A stretch of 64,000 nt of DNA from Palsa-504 sp963769715 (GCA_963769715.1 CAVYNE010000046.1:118883-182882); one strand, 5' to 3'. Shown: positions 28,477-37,993, counted from the stretch's first letter. Translations and numbers: made by a program. Notes: generated from the sequence alone by a model not told the origin.

Positions 28477-29709
28477 TCAGGCGGCCTCCGTGGGGGTGAT
28501 GGTGATGACGCAGCCGGGGTTGAGTTTCCGCAGCTGCCGCATCAGGTAGTCCTGCCTGGCATCGGGGGATTCGCGGCGGGTGCAGAAGTCGGCGCCCAGG
28601 TCGGCGTAGGGCTGGCCGGTCTTCAGGACGCTGTAGGCGATCTTGAGCAGGGTGTGGGCGATCGCGGTGATCGCCCGCTTCTGCGCGCCCTTGTTCCTCG
28701 GGCCGCCGAACTTGCGGACCAGGCGGCGGAACCTGGCCTGCAGCCGGCCGGGGACCCGGACCGCGGCCCAGGCGGCCTGGATGAGCAGCGGCTTGATGTA
28801 GGCGCCGCCGTCGCCGGTCCGCCCGCCCTTGCTCTTTCTCGCGCTCATGTAGTTCCCCGGGCACAGGGTCGCCCAGGAGGCGAGCCGGCTGGCGGTGGCG
28901 AAGTGCTGGTGCGGGGCCGGGCCGATCGCGCCCAGCCAGCCGGCCACGATCACGTCCCCGAACCCGGGCAGCGTCTTCAGCAGCTCCGCCTCGCGGGCGT
29001 AGCGGGCCACCAGCGGCGCGATCTTGGCGTCCAGGTCCTTGACCGCGTCGTCGAAGATCTTGATCCGGTCCCGGTGCAGCCGGCACATCAGCGCGTGATG
29101 GTCGGTGAACCGGCCGGTCAGGGCCATCGACAGGTCGGCCATCTTCCCGGCGGTGCGCAGCCGGGTCTGCGCCAGGCCCGCCATCACGCTGCCGCGGCGT
29201 TCCCCGCTGATCAGCGCCTCGATCATCGCCGTCGCCGAGCCCCCGGTAACATCGGACACGACCGAGGACAACTTGATCCCGGCCGTCTCCAGCGCTTTCT
29301 GCAGCCGCTGGATCTCCGAGGTGCGGGCCTGGACCGTCTTCATCCGGTACCTTGCCAGGTCCCGCACCTCCCTCAGATCCGGATCGGGGATGTAGGAGCC
29401 GGACAGCAGCCCGCACTCGTACAAATCCAGCAGCCGGATCGCGTCTTTCGCGTCGGTCTTGTGGCCCTTCAGCGCCTTGGCGTGCGCCGGGTTGATCACC
29501 ATCACCTCCTCAAAGTCCAGCTCGCGCAGCGCGTAGTACACCGGGTCGGTGTACACCCCGGACGCCTCCATCACCACGTGCGTGACGCCGCGGCCGCGCA
29601 GCTCGCGGGCCATCGCCTGGAGCACCCCGTAAAACGTGCGGAACTCCAGCACATCGGTCTTGCGGGTCCCGCGCTTCGCGCCCGGCACCCGGATCGCGAC
29701 CTTGAACAC
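28477..29709 (-). pseudogene. IS110-family transposase, 5'-truncated
   Basis: About 410 residues of a DEDD-type IS110 transposase: THVVMEASGVYTDPVYYALR, KTDAKDAIRLLDLYECGLL, then a Tnp_IS116 part (LKTLPGFGDVIVAGWLGAIG, ASWATLCPGNYMSARKSKGG). The conserved first strand (GxDxHKxxxxVAVRV) is cut: only VFKVAIRVPG remains and the first catalytic Asp is absent. The upstream sequence is the 3' domain of a group II intron. A fortuitous GTG at 29709 gives the open frame. Loss of the 5' end also removes any bridge RNA that lay upstream. Confidence 0.75.
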
Positions 29710-29767
29710 CGGTAGGCCGCCGGCGAGGTGCCCGTGGTGCGGGTCCTTTTCCGGCGACCTCCGGTCC

Positions 29768-29801
29768 GAACCGGACGGGCACCTTTCGGTGCATCCGGCT
29801 C
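29768..29801 (-). ncRNA. group II intron domain V
   Basis: On the minus strand the sequence begins GAGCCGGATG, has a CGAAAG tetraloop region and closes with GTCCGGTTC, the conserved 34-nt domain V hairpin that forms the intron catalytic core. It lies just 3' of the maturase stop, as expected. Confidence 0.85.
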
Positions 29802-31008
29802 TCCAGTGACTATGACGTGCAGATCGCGGCTGGCTTCCCGTCGTGGATCAGCTGATGGCAGGCAGCGCAGATGATGAGCGTCTTGCGCCGCATCCGCGCC
29901 ATCAGGCTGGCCCATCCGGGTTGCGCCGGTCCCGGCTTGCCGAGGTCGGCCAGCTTGCGGACCTGGTGTACCTGCACCGGGCCGCGTTGCTGGCACCACT
30001 CGCACCTGCCGTTGAGGAGCCGGGTGACCAGTTCCTTGCGGCGGACGGGGGCCGGGACTGGCAGGCGGTCGTCGAGGACCGCCCGTTTTTGCCGTTTGAG
30101 CGGGATGCCGCCGAACCGTGCCACCAGCGGCTTCCTGCCCGGCCGCTCGGTGCGGGCCTCGAAGCAGGTCCGGGGCCCGTGCGGGGTGATAGTGACGGCC
30201 TTGTACTTGCGGGCCATCTTGGTCACCGTCGAGCGGTGCTTGGCGGCCAGCGTCTTGAGCATCGAGGTTTCCGCTGCCCATCGGAGCTGGTGCAACCGGG
30301 AGACGTTCCCGGCGAGCAGGTAGTACTGGATCAGCCCCCGGTATTCGGCTCCGTAGGCGCTGATGATCTCGGGGTCATCCAGGTTCATCAGCTCGAGCCG
30401 GTGCGCGGGTTTACCGTGCCTGAGGTAGGGGGCTGTCTTGGCCGTGATCACCGCCCGGGGGACGCGCAGCCCGATCACGCCGTTGACGCCGGGACGGCAC
30501 GGGCTGTGCTGGACGGTGATGTCGTAACCGAGGAACCGCGCGGCCTGGGTGCGGCCGTGCGTGATCAGCGTCTTGGCCGCCGACAGTTCCAGCTTGAGGT
30601 CATCATGCAGGAACCGCGCCAGGCGGGCCTTGATCTGCTCGGCCTCGGCCTTCGGGCCGGTGAACCCGAGCAGGTGATCGTCTGCGTAGCGGATATACCG
30701 GAGCCTGCGGTAGCCGGGATCACCGGGATCTCGGGCGGGCAGGCCCCGCCGCTGCTGGCGCAGGTCCCGTACCGCAGCACGGTCCCCGCGCCGCCGGGCG
30801 GCCGCCATCGCGTTGGCCACCTTGGTCCAGGCAGGATTGGCTTTCCTGCTTTTCCCTCGGGTATATTCCGGGATGAGGACCGTCTCGGCGAACTTATCCA
30901 GCCGGTCCAGGTAAATGTTAGACAAGACAGGGGATCTCACGCCCCCAACACAGTTGGCAATTTCTGTTTCGAGGTGACGCTGGGTTACCGGCGGCTGGAG
31001 CGTGGCCG

Positions 31009-31236
31009 GTGAGCGCGGGATGGCCGGAGGTACCGGCCGGGCCGGTGGAGGCGCCGCCTGCGGGGTTCGTGCCGAGGGCTGTGCAGGCGGAGATCCTGGC
31101 CGGCGTGCTGGCCGGGATCGAGCTGGGCGTCTGGGACCGGCGGATCCTGGACTGGATGGCGGGCTGGGATGCGTCCACGGTGCTGACAGTCGCGTCGTGG
31201 ATCGCGCGGTCGCGGGTGGCGGGGACTTCGCGGTGA
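31009..31236 (+). CDS. small accessory protein of the transposon
   Basis: 75 residues from GTG 31009, reading VQAEILAGVLAGIELGVWDR, then RILDWMAGWDASTVLTVASW. Helical, no membrane segment. It lies 53 bp inside the left inverted repeat and upstream of the other transposon genes. I do not recognise a named family; small proteins of this kind accompany actinomycete serine-recombinase elements. Function unknown. Confidence 0.55.
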   Translation: MSAGWPEVPAGPVEAPPAGFVPRAVQAEILAGVLAGIELGVWDRRILDWMAGWDASTVLTVASWIARSRVAGTSR

Positions 31237-31294
31237 TCTGCGGGGATGTCATGCGATGCAGAGATCCTGACATGTCCGGTAGTACGATTGCGGC

Positions 31295-31636
31295 ATGGCT
31301 GGTGGCCGGGTTCGCGCTCGTGAGCATGCTGCGCGGGTCAACGCCGCCGCGGACCTGGTGGAGGCGGGGGTGCCGGTCGCCGAGGCGGCCCGGGTGCTGG
31401 CGGGCAGTTTCGGCTGCTCGGTGCGGCAGGCCCGCCGCTATGCCGAGCAGGCGGCCCGGGCGGGGCGGCCCGAGGTACCGCCGGACATGGTGGTGTTCAC
31501 GGTCAAGCTGCCCGCGGGGCTGGCCGTGCGGGTGCGCGCGCATGCGCGGCAGGCCGGCCTGGCCATCTCCGCGGTGGTGGCCCAGGCGCTGGAAGAATAT
31601 CTCGCCCGGGGTCAGAAGAATCATCCCCGCAGGTGA
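31295..31636 (+). CDS. ribbon-helix-helix-like DNA-binding accessory protein
   Basis: 113 residues. The N-terminal half is helical (ARVNAAADLVEAGVPVAEAA, SVRQARRYAEQA). The C-terminal half reads MVVFTVKLPAGLAVRVRAHA, then QAGLAISAVVAQALEEYL, the beta-strand/helix/helix pattern of ribbon-helix-helix DNA-binding proteins. It probably binds the transposon ends or regulates the recombinase operon. Its TGA overlaps a GTG at 31633 (GTGA), suggesting coupled translation of a further small frame. Confidence 0.65.
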   Translation: MAGGRVRAREHAARVNAAADLVEAGVPVAEAARVLAGSFGCSVRQARRYAEQAARAGRPEVPPDMVVFTVKLPAGLAVRVRAHARQAGLAISAVVAQALEEYLARGQKNHPRR

Positions 31637-31878
31637 ACGGCCGGAAGGTCGAGGCGCAGTTCGTCTTCGACCGGCACGCGGCCACCGATTTGTCGGTGGC
31701 CTACGCCATATTGGTGCCGCAGCGGCGGGCTCGCACCGGGCGGCCTGGCCAGGAAGGACACGCGGATGACAAGCGCGGCGCTGTATGCACGGGTCTCCAG
31801 CGCCCGGCAGAAGAAGGATCAGACCATCGGGTCGCAGACCCAGGCGCTGCGCGAGCACGCCCGGCATCGGGGGCATGA
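31633..31878 (+). CDS. small ORF coupled to the RHH gene
   Basis: 81 residues, GTG start overlapping the preceding stop. The first about 37 residues (KVEAQFVFDRHAATDLSVAY, AILVPQRRARTG) look coding. The rest overlaps the recombinase start in another frame and is Arg/Ala-rich, so the real product may matter mainly as a translational bridge to the recombinase. Confidence 0.35.
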   Translation: MNGRKVEAQFVFDRHAATDLSVAYAILVPQRRARTGRPGQEGHADDKRGAVCTGLQRPAEEGSDHRVADPGAARARPASGA

Positions 31879-34177
31879 GGTCCCGGAGGACTGGATCTTC
31901 GAAGACGAGGGACATTCCGGGGCGACGCTGGTCCGCCCGGCGCTGGAGGCGCTGCGGGACCTGGCCGCCCAGGGCTGCGTCGACGTGGTGCTGGTTTACT
32001 CCCCGGACCGGCTGGCCCGCAAGTTCGCCTGCCAGGCGCTGCTGGTCGAGGAGTTCAACCGGGCCGGGGTCCGGGTGGAGTTCGTTAACGGCCCCCGCGG
32101 CGACAGCCCCGAAGACCAGCTGCTGATCCAGTTCCAGGGCATGTTCGCCGAGTACGAGAAAGCCCAGCTGATGGAGCGCTACCGGCGCGGCAAGGCCTAC
32201 CGGGCCAGGTCCGGGTCGGTCAACGTGCTGGGCGGTGCCCCGTTCGGCTACCGCTACATCCGCAAGACCCCCGAAGCCGGGGCCCGCTACGAGATCATCG
32301 GGCATGAGGCGGTGCTGGTGGCCGAGATGTTCCGCCGCTACGCCGACGACGGCGCCACCATCGCCGACCTGGCCCGCTGGCTGGGCAGCCAGGGCGTGCC
32401 GACCCGCACCGGCAAGCACCGCTGGGACCGGTCGGTGATCTGGGGGATGCTGCGCAACCCCGCCTACGCGGGCCGCGCCGTGTTCGGCAAGACCCAGATC
32501 ATCCATGAGCCGCCGGGCCTGAACCGGGTCGCACGCCTGCAAGGACGGACCACGCCGCGGGCGGTCAAGACGGTGGACCGGCCACGGGAGGAATGGACCC
32601 AGATCGCAGTCCCGGCGATCGTGGATGAGGACACCTTCGCCCGGGTGCAGCAGCGGCTGGCCGACAACAAGAAGTTCGCCACCCGCGGCAGCAAGGTCCC
32701 CTCGCTGCTGCAGGGCCTGGCCGCCTGCGCGGCCTGCGGATACGGCTACTACCGCACCTCCACGACCACCGCCCGTAAGAAGATCTACTACTACCGCTGC
32801 CTGGGCTCCGACGACTACCGGTACGAAGGCGGCCGGGTCTGCGGCAACAAGCCGGTCCGCGCCGACTACCTGGACCAGGTCGTGTGGGACCACCTCACCG
32901 GCCTGCTCGCCGACCCCGCCCTGATCCGCGCCGAGATCGCCAAGCGCCTGGAGCAGGCCCGCACCTCCGACCCGGTCACCCGCCAGCGCACCCAGATCGA
33001 ACAGGCCCTGGCCAAGGCCGGCGCCTCGATCACCGCGATGGTCGAGGCGTTCTCCGAGCAGCTGATCACGATCGACGAGCTGCGCGCCAAGATGCCGCAC
33101 CTGCGCGCCCGCGAGGCCAGCCTGCGCGGCCAGCTCGACGCCCTCGACGCCCAGGCCGCCGACCGGGACGCCTACCTCAAGCTCGCCGACGACCTGGAGG
33201 GCTTCCTCGCCCGGCTGCGGGGCAACGCCGCCACCGCCACCGTAGAAGAACGCCGGCGGGTGCTGCGCCTGCTGGTCAAAGACGTTCTCATCGGCCCGGA
33301 GAAGATCACCATCCGCCACCGCATCCCCGCCCGGGAACCAGCAGCCCGCGGCGGCGGCCACCACAACACAACCGACACGGAGGGTGACATGCGCGAAAGT
33401 TATCAACTGTGTTGGGGGCGTGAGAATTCCGCCTTGCGGGGTTCCGGTCAGTGTCTCTTCCCTGCCCCCGAGTTCGGTGAGGACCCCGGATTTCAGGAAC
33501 GCCTTCACCAGCGCGCAGACGCGTTTGTCCTTGATCCTCGCCCGCAGGCGATCCATCAAAGCTGTATGCGAAATCTCGTCGAAACAGGCTTTGATGTCGC
33601 ACTCCAGCACCCACTGGTAATTTCTGGGGTTGGAGACGAAATAGTGGATCTCGGCGATTGCGTCTTGCGCACGCCGGTTCGGGCGGAACCCATACGAGCA
33701 CGGCTTGAAATCCGCCTCGAAGATGGGCTCGAGCACCAATTTCAGGCTTGCCTGGACCACGCGATCGGCGATGGTAGGAATACCGAGGCGACGGAGTTTC
33801 CCATTCGCCTTAGGTATCATCACCCGTCGTACTTCAACCGGCCGGAACTCGCCAGTTCTCAGCGAGTCCCGGATCTGGCTCAGGAAAGCCCCGACCCCGA
33901 TCGAGGTCTCGACCATGGCCGCGGTGGCCTTGTCGATCCCTGCGGTCCGGGCGCCCTTATTGGCGGACACGCGTTCCCACGCGGTCACCAGGAACGCCGG
34001 GTCGTAGACGAGGTTGAACAGGTCACCGAACCGGCGGGAAGGATCTTCTCCCGCCCAGCGGTGCAACTTGGCCTGCATACTCCGTACCATGACGCTGGCC
34101 GTGAAATCATCCGGCCAGGCCACGGCGCTGGTATTCACCAGCGCATCTTCGGACATTACAATTCCTTCCTTGACTGA
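31766..34177 (+). CDS. large serine recombinase (transposase) with run-on 3' end
   Basis: N-terminal resolvase domain: ALYARVSSARQKKDQTIGSQ (nucleophile Ser11 or Ser12), VLVYSPDRLARKFACQALLV; then a recombinase domain (GGAPFGYRYI, MLRNPAYAGRAVFG), a zinc ribbon (CAACGYGYYR with a later C) and a coiled coil (TRQRTQIEQALAKAGASI and onward). This is the layout of TnpX/phiC31-type recombinases. Homology ends near 33400. No stop occurs before the inverted repeat, so the frame runs about 250 codons into antisense of the intron RT before stopping at 34177. The native stop may have been supplied by the usual target. Confidence 0.85.
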   Translation: MTSAALYARVSSARQKKDQTIGSQTQALREHARHRGHEVPEDWIFEDEGHSGATLVRPALEALRDLAAQGCVDVVLVYSPDRLARKFACQALLVEEFNRAGVRVEFVNGPRGDSPEDQLLIQFQGMFAEYEKAQLMERYRRGKAYRARSGSVNVLGGAPFGYRYIRKTPEAGARYEIIGHEAVLVAEMFRRYADDGATIADLARWLGSQGVPTRTGKHRWDRSVIWGMLRNPAYAGRAVFGKTQIIHEPPGLNRVARLQGRTTPRAVKTVDRPREEWTQIAVPAIVDEDTFARVQQRLADNKKFATRGSKVPSLLQGLAACAACGYGYYRTSTTTARKKIYYYRCLGSDDYRYEGGRVCGNKPVRADYLDQVVWDHLTGLLADPALIRAEIAKRLEQARTSDPVTRQRTQIEQALAKAGASITAMVEAFSEQLITIDELRAKMPHLRAREASLRGQLDALDAQAADRDAYLKLADDLEGFLARLRGNAATATVEERRRVLRLLVKDVLIGPEKITIRHRIPAREPAARGGGHHNTTDTEGDMRESYQLCWGRENSALRGSGQCLFPAPEFGEDPGFQERLHQRADAFVLDPRPQAIHQSCMRNLVETGFDVALQHPLVISGVGDEIVDLGDCVLRTPVRAEPIRARLEIRLEDGLEHQFQACLDHAIGDGRNTEATEFPIRLRYHHPSYFNRPELASSQRVPDLAQESPDPDRGLDHGRGGLVDPCGPGALIGGHAFPRGHQERRVVDEVEQVTEPAGRIFSRPAVQLGLHTPYHDAGREIIRPGHGAGIHQRIFGHYNSFLD

Positions 34178-34761
34178 CACGCTGCCGCCCTTCCCCATGT
34201 GCACGGGCTTTCCCCGGCTCGGAGTACTACGGCGGCTCCGCCCCACCCGCGCCTTCGGCAGGCGTCGCGCCTATCCAGCCTCTGAGTCCCTGGAATGGGA
34301 CCTAAGACGGGAACGTACGCGGGTGGTTCCCACGTTCACTGCTGTCCGGTCGACGGGTTAGGTATCCGGCTCTACCCCTGCGGTATCGCCACGGCTACTG
34401 CCGTAGGCAATTCACCGTGGCCTCCAGGCCCAGGCAGACGAGACCCGACCTGAAGTTCCCCGGCCTCCCATAGAAAGCGAAGAGCGGGTGCGCACCGCGA
34501 ACCAGCCCGAATCCACCGGGTTAGAGCTGGCGAGCTGTCAAGAGGCGTAACGTAACCGGTTCCTCGCGTATACCTTCCCGTCTCGCTCACCGCGCCCGGC
34601 CCATCCGGCAGTACTGAACCGACGCGACTTTGTCGAGGCTGCTCCCGCCCTCCCCGGCGACCCCCGGCTCAGGCTTCCTCCAGCTTTACCCCACCGCTAC
34701 GACGGCGGAGAAATGGACGGTCTTTCACCTCCATCCAGAACAACAGCGCCTCGTGGCGCAC

Positions 34762-34912
34762 CGTCGCACAGCTCACACAGCGCGTCCGCCCGGGCGGTGA
34801 AGCACCCGTACAGCTCCCGGCGGAACCCTGCCAGCCGTTCCCGTGCCTGATCTGTCTCGTCCCCGGCACCCGCCCGGGCCTTCGCCCAGGCCATACTGAA
34901 AGCCACGGCCAC
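34762..34912 (-). pseudogene. N-terminal fragment of another transposase (intron 5' exon)
   Basis: Reads MAVAFSMAWAKARAGAG, then RERLAGFRRELYGCFTARA, DALCELCDG and then runs into the GTGCGCC start of the group II intron. The stretch FRRELYxCFTARADALxELCDA matches the N-terminus of a widespread actinomycete transposase family. The rest of that gene is not found on the other side of the intron, where IS110 sequence stands instead. The remaining about 300 bp to 35214 holds nothing I can identify. Confidence 0.55.
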
Positions 34913-35217
34913 CGCCCTGCGTCTTCAAGTTCTGTGGTGAGAACCCGAAGATGATGACGCGGTGGCCGTCTATTATCACGGCGACGCACCGGACAGTACG
35001 GGCAAAAAGTTGCCAGGCAGACAGCAGAGGTTAAACGCCAAGTTTACGCGATGACGCCTTAATCGCGGGTCAAGGCCGCGCTGTCACGCTGCTGCTTAAC
35101 CGCAAAAGGTAATGACAGGGATCGTGCCCGCGTCGGCGGGCTCCCCCTAGCCCGAGTTTCCGAGAATCGCGCTAAGAGCCGACTGTTCTCGCTGGTCAGC
35201 TATGGTTCCGGGGGTGG

Positions 35218-36968
35218 TTTTAGCGTATTACCCATCTCAGCGTCGGGGGGCGTAGCGGGCAAGGCTGAAGATGGCGGTGAGCTTGTCCTGGACCGGGCTG
35301 GTTTCGGTGAGCATGCGGTGGGCTCGGGGCCGACCGCGGTCGCCGTGGTAGAGCAGGACGGTCTCGCTGATGCCGGCGAGCTCGCGCAGCAGTTCGCGGA
35401 CGGACATCCGCAGTCCGGCGCGGGCGGCGCGAAGGCGCATGAGGTGGGCGATCTGGAGGGCCAGGACGCAGGTGAAGACGTGGACGCGGATGTTGTGCTC
35501 AGTCCAGTGGTGCATCGGGGAGAACGAGACGACGTGCGGGTCTTTCATCTGCCGGAAGGAGAACTCGGCTTCGGACTGGGACCGGTACCCGGCCACGATC
35601 GCGGGCACGGGCCAGTCGTCGTGATCGGTGATCAGGACGTGCTTGCCGAAGATCTCTTCTTCCAGGGCTGCCCGGGCGTCCGGGTCGATGCTCCAGGTCA
35701 GGCGCAGGTCTTTGGGCTGGTCGCCGTCGAGTGTCCAGGTGATGACGCGGCGGACCCAGGGCTTGGCGGTGATGGCCTCGATCTCGGTGGTGACCTTGTC
35801 CTTGCCGCGGCGGGTCTTGCCGCGGGCCAAGGCCGCGGCCAGCTCGTCCAGTTTCTTGCCGGCCTTGGCCAGCGTGGTGCCGTCGAACCCGCGTGCCTGG
35901 CTTTCCCGCAGTTCCGGGGAGTGGGTAAGGATGGTGCGGCGCCCGGCGCCGTAGACCTCCCGGCGGGTGTCGAAGGCGGTCAGCCCGCCGAACCGCTCCT
36001 TGTCAACCAGGCTGCGCCGGGATGCGGGCAGCGCGGTCAGGTCCGGGCAGTCACTGGCCGGGACGGACCCGATGTAGTGCAGCCCGCTGCCGGCCAGGTG
36101 CGTGAAGTTCGCCTCGGAATTCTGGCCGGCGTCGAAGACCACGGTCATGTCCGCGGCGCCGGCGCTGGTACCGGCTGCGGCGCACACCGCCTCGTACCGG
36201 CCGCACAGCTGGCCGATCATGGCAGGGAACTGAGTGACGTCAGGCTTGTTGCCGGGGTAGGCGTGCCAGGTCAGCGGGATCCCGCCGTCCCGGGTGACGA
36301 CCAGGCCCAGCCCGACCAGCCGCAGGTCCGAGCGTTTCTGCCTGGCCTTGCCCCGCTGCGCGACCGGCGCCTTGCCGTTGCCGGTGCCGGTGAACGTGGC
36401 GAAGTTGGTCATGTCCAGCGCGACCGAGGATACGTCCGCGCCTGCGGACTGCACGATCTTCACCGCGATCGTGCGGGAGATCTCCTCCAGCTGCTCCAGG
36501 GTGACGGCGTGCATCGCGTCCCAGAACCGCCGGTGATCCAGCGCGGTGGCGGGGATCTTGGTGAACCGGTCCGCAGCGGTCGTCTTCCACCAGTCCGCGA
36601 ACCCGGCCTTGGAGCAGGGGGCGACCAGCCGGTTCAGCGCCGCCAGCACCAGGTACGTGCCGGTGGACAGCGGCTGCCCGGCCGGGGCCGGCCCGGCTGC
36701 CTCGTCGATGACCGCCGCCACGCCGAGATCCTCCAGCATGCCCCACGCCGCGGCGACGGCGCCGAATTCCTTGTGCCGGGTCCGGTCCGGCAGGCCCAGG
36801 CCGCCGCCGCGCATCGCGGCGGCCAGCTCATCGGCGGTCCCCAGGTACTCCTGCGAGATGATCCTGGGCTTGCCGTCTACCCGGGCGGATTCCACCAGGT
36901 AGTAGTACGTGGCCTTGCCGCGCTTCTTCCCCACGATCGACGCCATATATGGGTAATACACTAATCCG
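35218..36968 (-). mobile_element. IS1634-family insertion sequence
   Basis: Inverted repeats GTATTACCCAT (35225-35235) and ATGGGTAATAC (36949-36959), extended outward by an imperfect CTA, flank the transposase gene closely. The outer limits are approximate within about 10 bp. No target duplication was identified with certainty. Confidence 0.7.
35237..36946 (-). CDS. IS1634-family transposase
   Basis: About 569 residues from ATG 36946 (MASIVGKKRGKATYYYLVES). The family is shown by the opening KATYYYLVESARVDGKPRI, the central VALDMTNFATFTGTG and TVVFDAGQNSEANF (catalytic Asp residues of an IS4-type DDE fold), and a C-terminal FSFRQMKDPHVVSFSPMHHW, then TEHNIRVHVFTCVLALQIAH. Full length for the family and without frameshift, so possibly active. 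The stop lies just inside the left inverted repeat. Confidence 0.88.
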   Translation of the reverse strand: MASIVGKKRGKATYYYLVESARVDGKPRIISQEYLGTADELAAAMRGGGLGLPDRTRHKEFGAVAAAWGMLEDLGVAAVIDEAAGPAPAGQPLSTGTYLVLAALNRLVAPCSKAGFADWWKTTAADRFTKIPATALDHRRFWDAMHAVTLEQLEEISRTIAVKIVQSAGADVSSVALDMTNFATFTGTGNGKAPVAQRGKARQKRSDLRLVGLGLVVTRDGGIPLTWHAYPGNKPDVTQFPAMIGQLCGRYEAVCAAAGTSAGAADMTVVFDAGQNSEANFTHLAGSGLHYIGSVPASDCPDLTALPASRRSLVDKERFGGLTAFDTRREVYGAGRRTILTHSPELRESQARGFDGTTLAKAGKKLDELAAALARGKTRRGKDKVTTEIEAITAKPWVRRVITWTLDGDQPKDLRLTWSIDPDARAALEEEIFGKHVLITDHDDWPVPAIVAGYRSQSEAEFSFRQMKDPHVVSFSPMHHWTEHNIRVHVFTCVLALQIAHLMRLRAARAGLRMSVRELLRELAGISETVLLYHGDRGRPRAHRMLTETSPVQDKLTAIFSLARYAPRR

Positions 36969-37082
36969 GACACGGAATCAAACACCCAGTCGGCATGTCA
37001 CCTGGGAAAACTCACCGAGCCGGCAACCGGGCCGGCCCCAGAAACCCATGATCACCGGAAACTCGGGCTAGGTGAGGTCACC

Positions 37083-37625
37083 ATGTCCCAGCCCTACCCG
37101 TCCAGCGGCCACCCGGCCGGGCCGCTGCGGGCTCCTGCTCCCGCGCCGGTGCTGACCGCGGTCAAGTTCATGTACGCGGGCGCCGCCGTCAGCGCCGCCG
37201 GGCTGATCATCGGGCTGGCCCTTATCATCGTCGACATCAAGGCCGCCGCCCGCGGGCGGTTCCTGGGCCACAGCCTTTCCGCGTCCCAGCTCAGACCGCT
37301 CATCATCACGGTGTGGGTAGTCGTCGGCTTGGTCGTGATCGCCTTGTGGTTGTGGATGGCGCGGGCGGACGGCCAGGGCCGGAACTGGGCGCGCATCTTG
37401 TCCACGGTGCTGTTCGGCCTGGCGGCGCTGCAGCTGCGCGGCGACTTCACGCAGCCGGTGAGCCACGCCGGGTCCGGCGTGACGGTGCTGTACTACGGCG
37501 GCACCGCGCTGTTCGCCGCGGCCTGGCTGGCCGGCGCTGCTGCGGTGTGGCTGCTCTGGCGCCCGGCCTCCAGCGCGTTCTTCAGGTCGCAGGGCTTCAC
37601 GCGGGCCCTGCCGCGTCAAGTGTGA
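37083..37625 (+). CDS. four-helix membrane protein, unknown function
   Basis: 180 residues, ATG 37083 behind AGGTGAGG. A Pro-rich cytoplasmic N-terminus (PYPSSGHPAGPLRAPAPAP) precedes four transmembrane helices: AGAAVSAAGLIIGLALIIVD, LIITVWVVVGLVVIALWLWM, WARILSTVLFGLAALQL and YYGGTALFAAAWLAGAAAVW. This is a common actinomycete layout with no assigned function. Intact and isolated between an IS element and a broken lipoprotein. Confidence 0.72.
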   Translation: MSQPYPSSGHPAGPLRAPAPAPVLTAVKFMYAGAAVSAAGLIIGLALIIVDIKAAARGRFLGHSLSASQLRPLIITVWVVVGLVVIALWLWMARADGQGRNWARILSTVLFGLAALQLRGDFTQPVSHAGSGVTVLYYGGTALFAAAWLAGAAAVWLLWRPASSAFFRSQGFTRALPRQV

Positions 37626-37798
37626 GCCGTGGTGATCTGCGTGCCCGCGCGGGTGCGGCCCGGCGGGCGCCGGGCGGGGGGTACGCCGGGCGACGGCGAG
37701 CTGTGAGCTAGGCGATCTGGCCGCGCGCTGGTTCCGGCACTCGGCCGGCGGGCACGTGATCTTGCTGATCCGCCCCCGGATGTGGCCCGGGATGGGCC

Positions 37799-37993
37799 AT
37801 GAAGCGCTGGGCGGCAGCACTGGGATCGCTAGCCGTGGTGTGCTTCTTGGCGGCCTGCAGCAGCGCGGGGACCTCGCCAGCATCGCCGGGGCCGTTTGCT
37901 TCCCAGGCGGACCAGGTCGTGGCTGACCTGGCGGCCGGGAACTTCACGGCAGTGGAAGGCAAGCTCGACCCAGCGATGATCATGTCGTCTTGA
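37799..37993 (+). pseudogene. truncated lipoprotein (DUF3887-like N-terminus)
   Basis: 64 residues: a lipoprotein signal (MKRWAAALGSLAVVCFLAAC, lipobox LAAC) and then ADQVVADLAAGNFTAVEGKL, DPAM, resembling the start of DUF3887 domains. The frame stops right there, far short of the family length. Probably the 5' end of a lost gene; a tiny lipoprotein cannot be excluded. Confidence 0.5.

Larger units (their letters stand above)
30936..33424 (+). mobile_element. serine-recombinase transposon with 21-bp inverted repeats
   Basis: Ends are perfect 21-bp inverted repeats at 30936-30956 and 33404-33424 (core CACGCCCCCAACACAGTTG). The 2489-bp element carries a small protein, a ribbon-helix-helix-type protein and a large serine recombinase, all plus strand. 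Removal leaves an RT motif GGILSP if one dinucleotide of the repeat edge is host-derived, consistent with the 2-bp core exchange of serine recombinases. It is inserted antisense to the host intron RT gene. Confidence 0.85.
29810..34156 (-). pseudogene. group II intron reverse transcriptase/maturase, split by insertion
   Basis: The first part (34156 to 33425; ATG behind AAGGAAGG) reads RVSANKGARTAGIDKATAAM, FKPCSYGFRPNRRAQDAI, TGTPQGGI. The second part (30935 to 29810) resumes at SPVLSNIYLDRLDKF and includes RYIRYADDHLLGF (catalytic YADD), the maturase X region and a C-terminal HNH-type part (CEWCQQ, HQVRKL, CAACHQLIHDG). The two are separated by a 2.49-kb transposon inserted in the codons of the conserved GGILSP motif. 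The reading frame happens to stay open through the insert, but no functional RT can result. Confidence 0.85.
29730..34761 (-). mobile_element. group II intron, interrupted by a transposon
   Basis: On the minus strand the intron begins near 34761 with GTGCGCC (consensus GUGYG) and continues with about 600 bp of non-coding domains I-III. It encodes a reverse transcriptase/maturase in domain IV and ends with domain V (29768-29801) and domain VI near 29730. Without the 2.49-kb insert it would be about 2.5 kb, the normal size for an ORF-bearing bacterial group II intron. The 5' splice site and the 3' boundary are estimates. Confidence 0.75.

Noticed and set aside
28312..29715. 467-codon plus frame opposite IS110
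   Set aside because: Shadow of the transposase; no motif or start.
29810..34246. Single 1478-residue reverse transcriptase
   Set aside because: The frame stays open by chance through an inserted transposon with perfect inverted repeats; middle 800 residues are antisense of the recombinase.
35318..36964. 548-codon frame antisense to the IS1634 transposase
   Set aside because: Mirror of the transposase; composition only, no family.
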